A DNA stretch of 16,775 nucleotides from DATIHF01 sp035480955 (GTDB taxonomy: Bacteria; Patescibacteriota; Microgenomatia; Woykebacterales; RBG-16-39-9b): contig DATIHF010000057.1 of the NCBI GenBank assembly GCA_035480955.1, positions 1 to 16,775 of the forward strand, given 5' to 3'. This document shows positions 14,981 through 16,775 of this stretch, one piece after another. Both the position numbers and the translations under genes were made by a program. The notes below the pieces were generated by a model. It did no database searches, was not told the DNA's origin, and saw nothing but the letters and a program-made list of their open reading frames with translations. Numbering within the stretch: position 1 is the first letter of the stretch; every line of letters begins with the position of its first letter.

Positions 14981-15883
14981 ATGACCGACATCCGCCAATC
15001 TCCCTATTGGGCCGCCTTTATGAAGGAGTTGGGCTGGGAGGTGTTGCCTCTGACACAGGGCCAGCACCGACAGTTTGCCTATATTCGTAAGCTGCCTCTT
15101 TTTGGAAAAACTCTGAAAGCCCCTCGCCTTTCCTTGCCAATCTCTTTTTCTCAGATTGATTCGCTGGCTCAAGCAGAAAAAATTGTTTTCTCCAAAATCG
15201 AGCCCAATACTTCTTTACCCAATTCCCAGATCGTTTCTGAACTAAAAAATTATCATTACAAATCCGATCGCTGGGCCCTGCAGCCAACCAAAACAATCAT
15301 CCTAAATTTGACGAAAAGTGATGACGAGCTTCTCAAAAATATGGAGAAAGACACCCGCTACAGCATCCGTGCCGCTCAGAGACGAGGAGTCAGAGTCGTC
15401 AAAAGCAATGACCTAAATCGTTTTTTAAAGCTTTATCGCCAAACTGCCAAACGCCAAAAATTTTGGTTTCCAGAAAAAGATTTAAAACTACTTTGGGATA
15501 TTTTTTCCAACGAGGGAAAGGCTTATATTTTGATTGCGGTTTGGAATAAAACTGACATCGCCGGCTCTCTGATACTCCACCATGATAAAACCGCTTATTA
15601 CTATCACGCCGCCTCTTTGAGGACCAATAAAGACTTGTTTGCTCCTTACTTACTGGTTTGGGAAAGTATGCAGACTGCCAAAAATCTAGGTCTTAAACAC
15701 CTCGATTTGGAAGGGGTGTATGATCGCAGAATTCCTTCAACGAAAAAATGGCGGGGTTTCACTCATTTTAAAAGAGGTTTTCGGGGGGAAGAGGTAGAGT
15801 TCGTCGGCTCCTTTGTCAAAACCTACAACCCAATCCTCTCAACTTTTTACAATTTAGGAAACTTTTCCTTTAGCTCTCGCTAA
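14981..15883 (+). CDS. FemAB-family peptidyltransferase (lipid II interpeptide bridge)
   Basis: FemA/FemX-type enzymes use aminoacyl-tRNA to add amino acids to the stem peptide of lipid II, building the peptidoglycan cross-bridge. This 300-residue protein has the double GNAT pattern: an N-terminal part with SPYWAAFMKELGW (7-19), a middle with RYSIRAAQRRGV, and a C-terminal block with AGSLILHHDKTAYYYHAAS, LDLEGVYD and FTHFKRGFRGEEVEFVGSF. The F-KRGF-GE-V--G ending is typical of the family. It lacks the long coiled-coil insert of staphylococcal FemA, so it is the FemX-like minimal form. Lysine codons are mainly AAA, as in the other genes. The neighbours upstream (G5-3D) and MurJ and LCP elsewhere support a wall role; the amino acid added is unknown. 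Confidence 0.86.
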   Translation: MTDIRQSPYWAAFMKELGWEVLPLTQGQHRQFAYIRKLPLFGKTLKAPRLSLPISFSQIDSLAQAEKIVFSKIEPNTSLPNSQIVSELKNYHYKSDRWALQPTKTIILNLTKSDDELLKNMEKDTRYSIRAAQRRGVRVVKSNDLNRFLKLYRQTAKRQKFWFPEKDLKLLWDIFSNEGKAYILIAVWNKTDIAGSLILHHDKTAYYYHAASLRTNKDLFAPYLLVWESMQTAKNLGLKHLDLEGVYDRRIPSTKKWRGFTHFKRGFRGEEVEFVGSFVKTYNPILSTFYNLGNFSFSSR

Positions 15884-15888
15884 ATTTT
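15869..15888 (+). terminator. Weak intrinsic terminator overlapping the FemAB stop
   Basis: TTTAGC (15869-15874) and GCTAAA (15879-15884) form a 6-bp stem with a TCTC loop followed by TTTT. The right arm contains the TAA stop. The stem is AT-rich, so efficiency is doubtful. Confidence 0.35.
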
Positions 15889-15891
15889 AGA

Positions 15892-15947
15892 CAAAAAAGA
15901 ACCGCCCGCGTCTAAGCACCTTTGTGGGGTGTCAGACGCGAGGCGGT
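15892..15947 (-). terminator. GC-rich intrinsic terminator of the zinc-ribbon gene
   Basis: Left arm 15901-15913 pairs with 15934-15947 (13 pairs with one bulged A); an inner CACC/GGTG pairing extends it. On the minus strand the hairpin is followed directly by a T-rich tract (complement of 15892-15900, six T in a row). It therefore terminates the minus-strand gene ending at 15974. Its GC content matches that gene and not the plus-strand genes to the left. Confidence 0.8.
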
Positions 15948-15973
15948 CTACTACGTCTCTCGCTTCTCCTAGG

Positions 15974-16775
15974 TCAGGTCTTCACGGTTTTGCCGCAGTG
16001 GGGACAGAACTTCGCGTTGGACGGAAGAGCTTCTCCGCATTCTGTGCAGGCAACCGGATTCGGGACGGGCTCGGTCGTCGATAGGTCAGAGGCGGGCTCA
16101 CTGCCTTCCTCGTTGTTCATCGCGTTGACCGCTGCCCTCTGCACTGCTGTCGCTGCAGGCTCGATCACCGTTTCCTCCAGTGGCGACTGTGTCGCCGCGG
16201 GTTCGGCTGTGCTTCCTTCGGTTGGCAAGGCCGCGCCGCATTCCCGACAGGCAGTTTCATCACCCTGAGCAACAGCTAGACAGACAGGGCACTCTCGCTC
16301 AGCCGCTGTTGCCTCAAGAAGGGTCTCCGACTCCTCCTCAGGAATGTCGACAGTGGCGTCCTCTCCTTCGTCGTCAAGAACAGCACCTTGAGGTTGACCA
16401 GCCCGTCGGGCCGCCGCCACCTCAGCGTACACTTCCTTGAGCGTCTTTCTCTTTACCTCCTTTTCAACGTCAGTGGTCGCCTGTTCGGCGGCATTCACTG
16501 CCTGGTCGTAGAAGATCTTGGAGAAGCGGTAAACATCCGCCTCGTTCTTGACCTTATCAAGACCTTGGAGGTCTTCCTTACCCGGCTCGGCGATGAACGA
16601 GCTCCGCATTCCGCCTCCAAGAAGCAGGATACGCCGCACCTCTGTTTGCTCCAGACGGTAGCGGACCAAATTGACCCGAGGCCCATCTGGCTTACCTTCG
16701 AGACCGGCCAGACCGGCCTCGATCCAGTAGTGGGCGCACAGAAGCTCGTTGTGCCTCAAGACCCTCTTGAACTCT
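15974..16775 (-). CDS. Partial GC-rich protein with two C-terminal zinc ribbons
   Basis: The frame is open to the right edge, so this is the C-terminal part of a longer gene; a TTG at 16759 is probably not its start. The visible 267 codons give a helical, charged region (about 80 residues with KVKNEADVYRFSKIFYDQA), an acidic low-complexity linker, a first zinc ribbon (two CxxC pairs at nt 16291-16238 with CPVC and CRECG), an Ala/Glu/Pro/Thr-rich linker, and a second zinc ribbon near the end (CTECG and CPHCG). The ribbons resemble the small zinc_ribbon_2/DZR type seen in many regulatory or scaffold proteins. No enzymatic motif is visible. Base and codon use differ sharply from all genes to the left: 11 of 12 lysines are AAG, and 36 of 60 bases at 16081-16140 are G or C. 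It has its own GC-rich terminator. Function unknown; recent acquisition is likely. Confidence 0.72.
   Translation of the reverse strand, partial: EFKRVLRHNELLCAHYWIEAGLAGLEGKPDGPRVNLVRYRLEQTEVRRILLLGGGMRSSFIAEPGKEDLQGLDKVKNEADVYRFSKIFYDQAVNAAEQATTDVEKEVKRKTLKEVYAEVAAARRAGQPQGAVLDDEGEDATVDIPEEESETLLEATAAERECPVCLAVAQGDETACRECGAALPTEGSTAEPAATQSPLEETVIEPAATAVQRAAVNAMNNEEGSEPASDLSTTEPVPNPVACTECGEALPSNAKFCPHCGKTVKT

Noticed and set aside
15924..16440. Open frames on the plus strand opposite the zinc-ribbon gene
   Set aside because: High GC content makes stop codons rare in all frames; the minus frame has paired CxxC motifs and a terminator in the right place.
1..16775. CRISPR array, tRNA or rRNA genes, insertion sequences
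   Set aside because: No regularly spaced repeats, cloverleaf-like stretches, rRNA-like sequence or transposase motifs were seen; intergenic gaps are nearly all under about 110 bases.

Overview
The window looks like chromosome from a Candidate Phyla Radiation (Patescibacteria) bacterium, most likely of the Microgenomates type. This is inferred from tight packing (no gene-free stretch above about 110 bases), compact versions of housekeeping enzymes (short Pgk, HolA, PcrA and thioredoxin), a PilN/PilO pilus module, and a Gram-positive-like set of envelope genes. No rRNA or lineage marker is present, so the placement is an inference. TGA acts as a normal stop in several genes, so this is not the UGA-glycine code of Gracilibacteria/SR1.

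Layout. (1) 1-1101, plus: C-terminal part of a multi-membrane lipid-linked-sugar glycosyltransferase, then a hairpin terminator (1102-1127) serving both strands. (2) 5888-1156, minus: murJ, lepA, a voltage-gated potassium channel and a 110-residue orphan; promoters are visible before murJ, the channel and the orphan. (3) 6000-7749, plus: rpsT, then pilN, pilO and a 62-residue membrane protein. (4) 12170-7732, minus: thioredoxin, pgk, Nudix hydrolase, tpiA, LCP (LytR-CpsA-Psr) protein and holA, several overlapping or abutting. (5) 12266-15883, plus: PcrA/UvrD helicase, a G5-3D cell-wall protein and a FemAB-type peptidyltransferase. (6) 15884-16775: convergent terminators and a partial, visibly GC-rich, double zinc-ribbon gene on the minus strand, unlike everything before it in base and codon use.

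How the genes fit together. MurJ (lipid II flippase), FemAB (interpeptide bridge), LCP (attachment of glycopolymers to the wall), the G5-3D protein (wall-modifying enzyme fold) and the GT39-like transferase form an envelope theme. Thioredoxin, Pgk, Nudix and TpiA form a lower-glycolysis and redox transcription unit. LepA, S20, HolA and PcrA are information-processing genes; murJ next to rpsT, and rpsT near holA and lepA, echo gene neighbourhoods known in other bacteria.

The most notable pattern is in gene starts. Genes at the head of transcription units tend to have a -10 hexamer only 7-10 bases before the ATG and no Shine-Dalgarno (candidate leaderless mRNAs), while several other genes carry strong GGAGG-type sites. 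This moves three starts: the channel to 2385, thioredoxin to 12170 and the G5-3D protein to 14144. I found no CRISPR array, tRNA, rRNA, insertion sequence or clear defence system. The least explained elements are the foreign-looking zinc-ribbon gene at the right edge and the 110-residue orphan.
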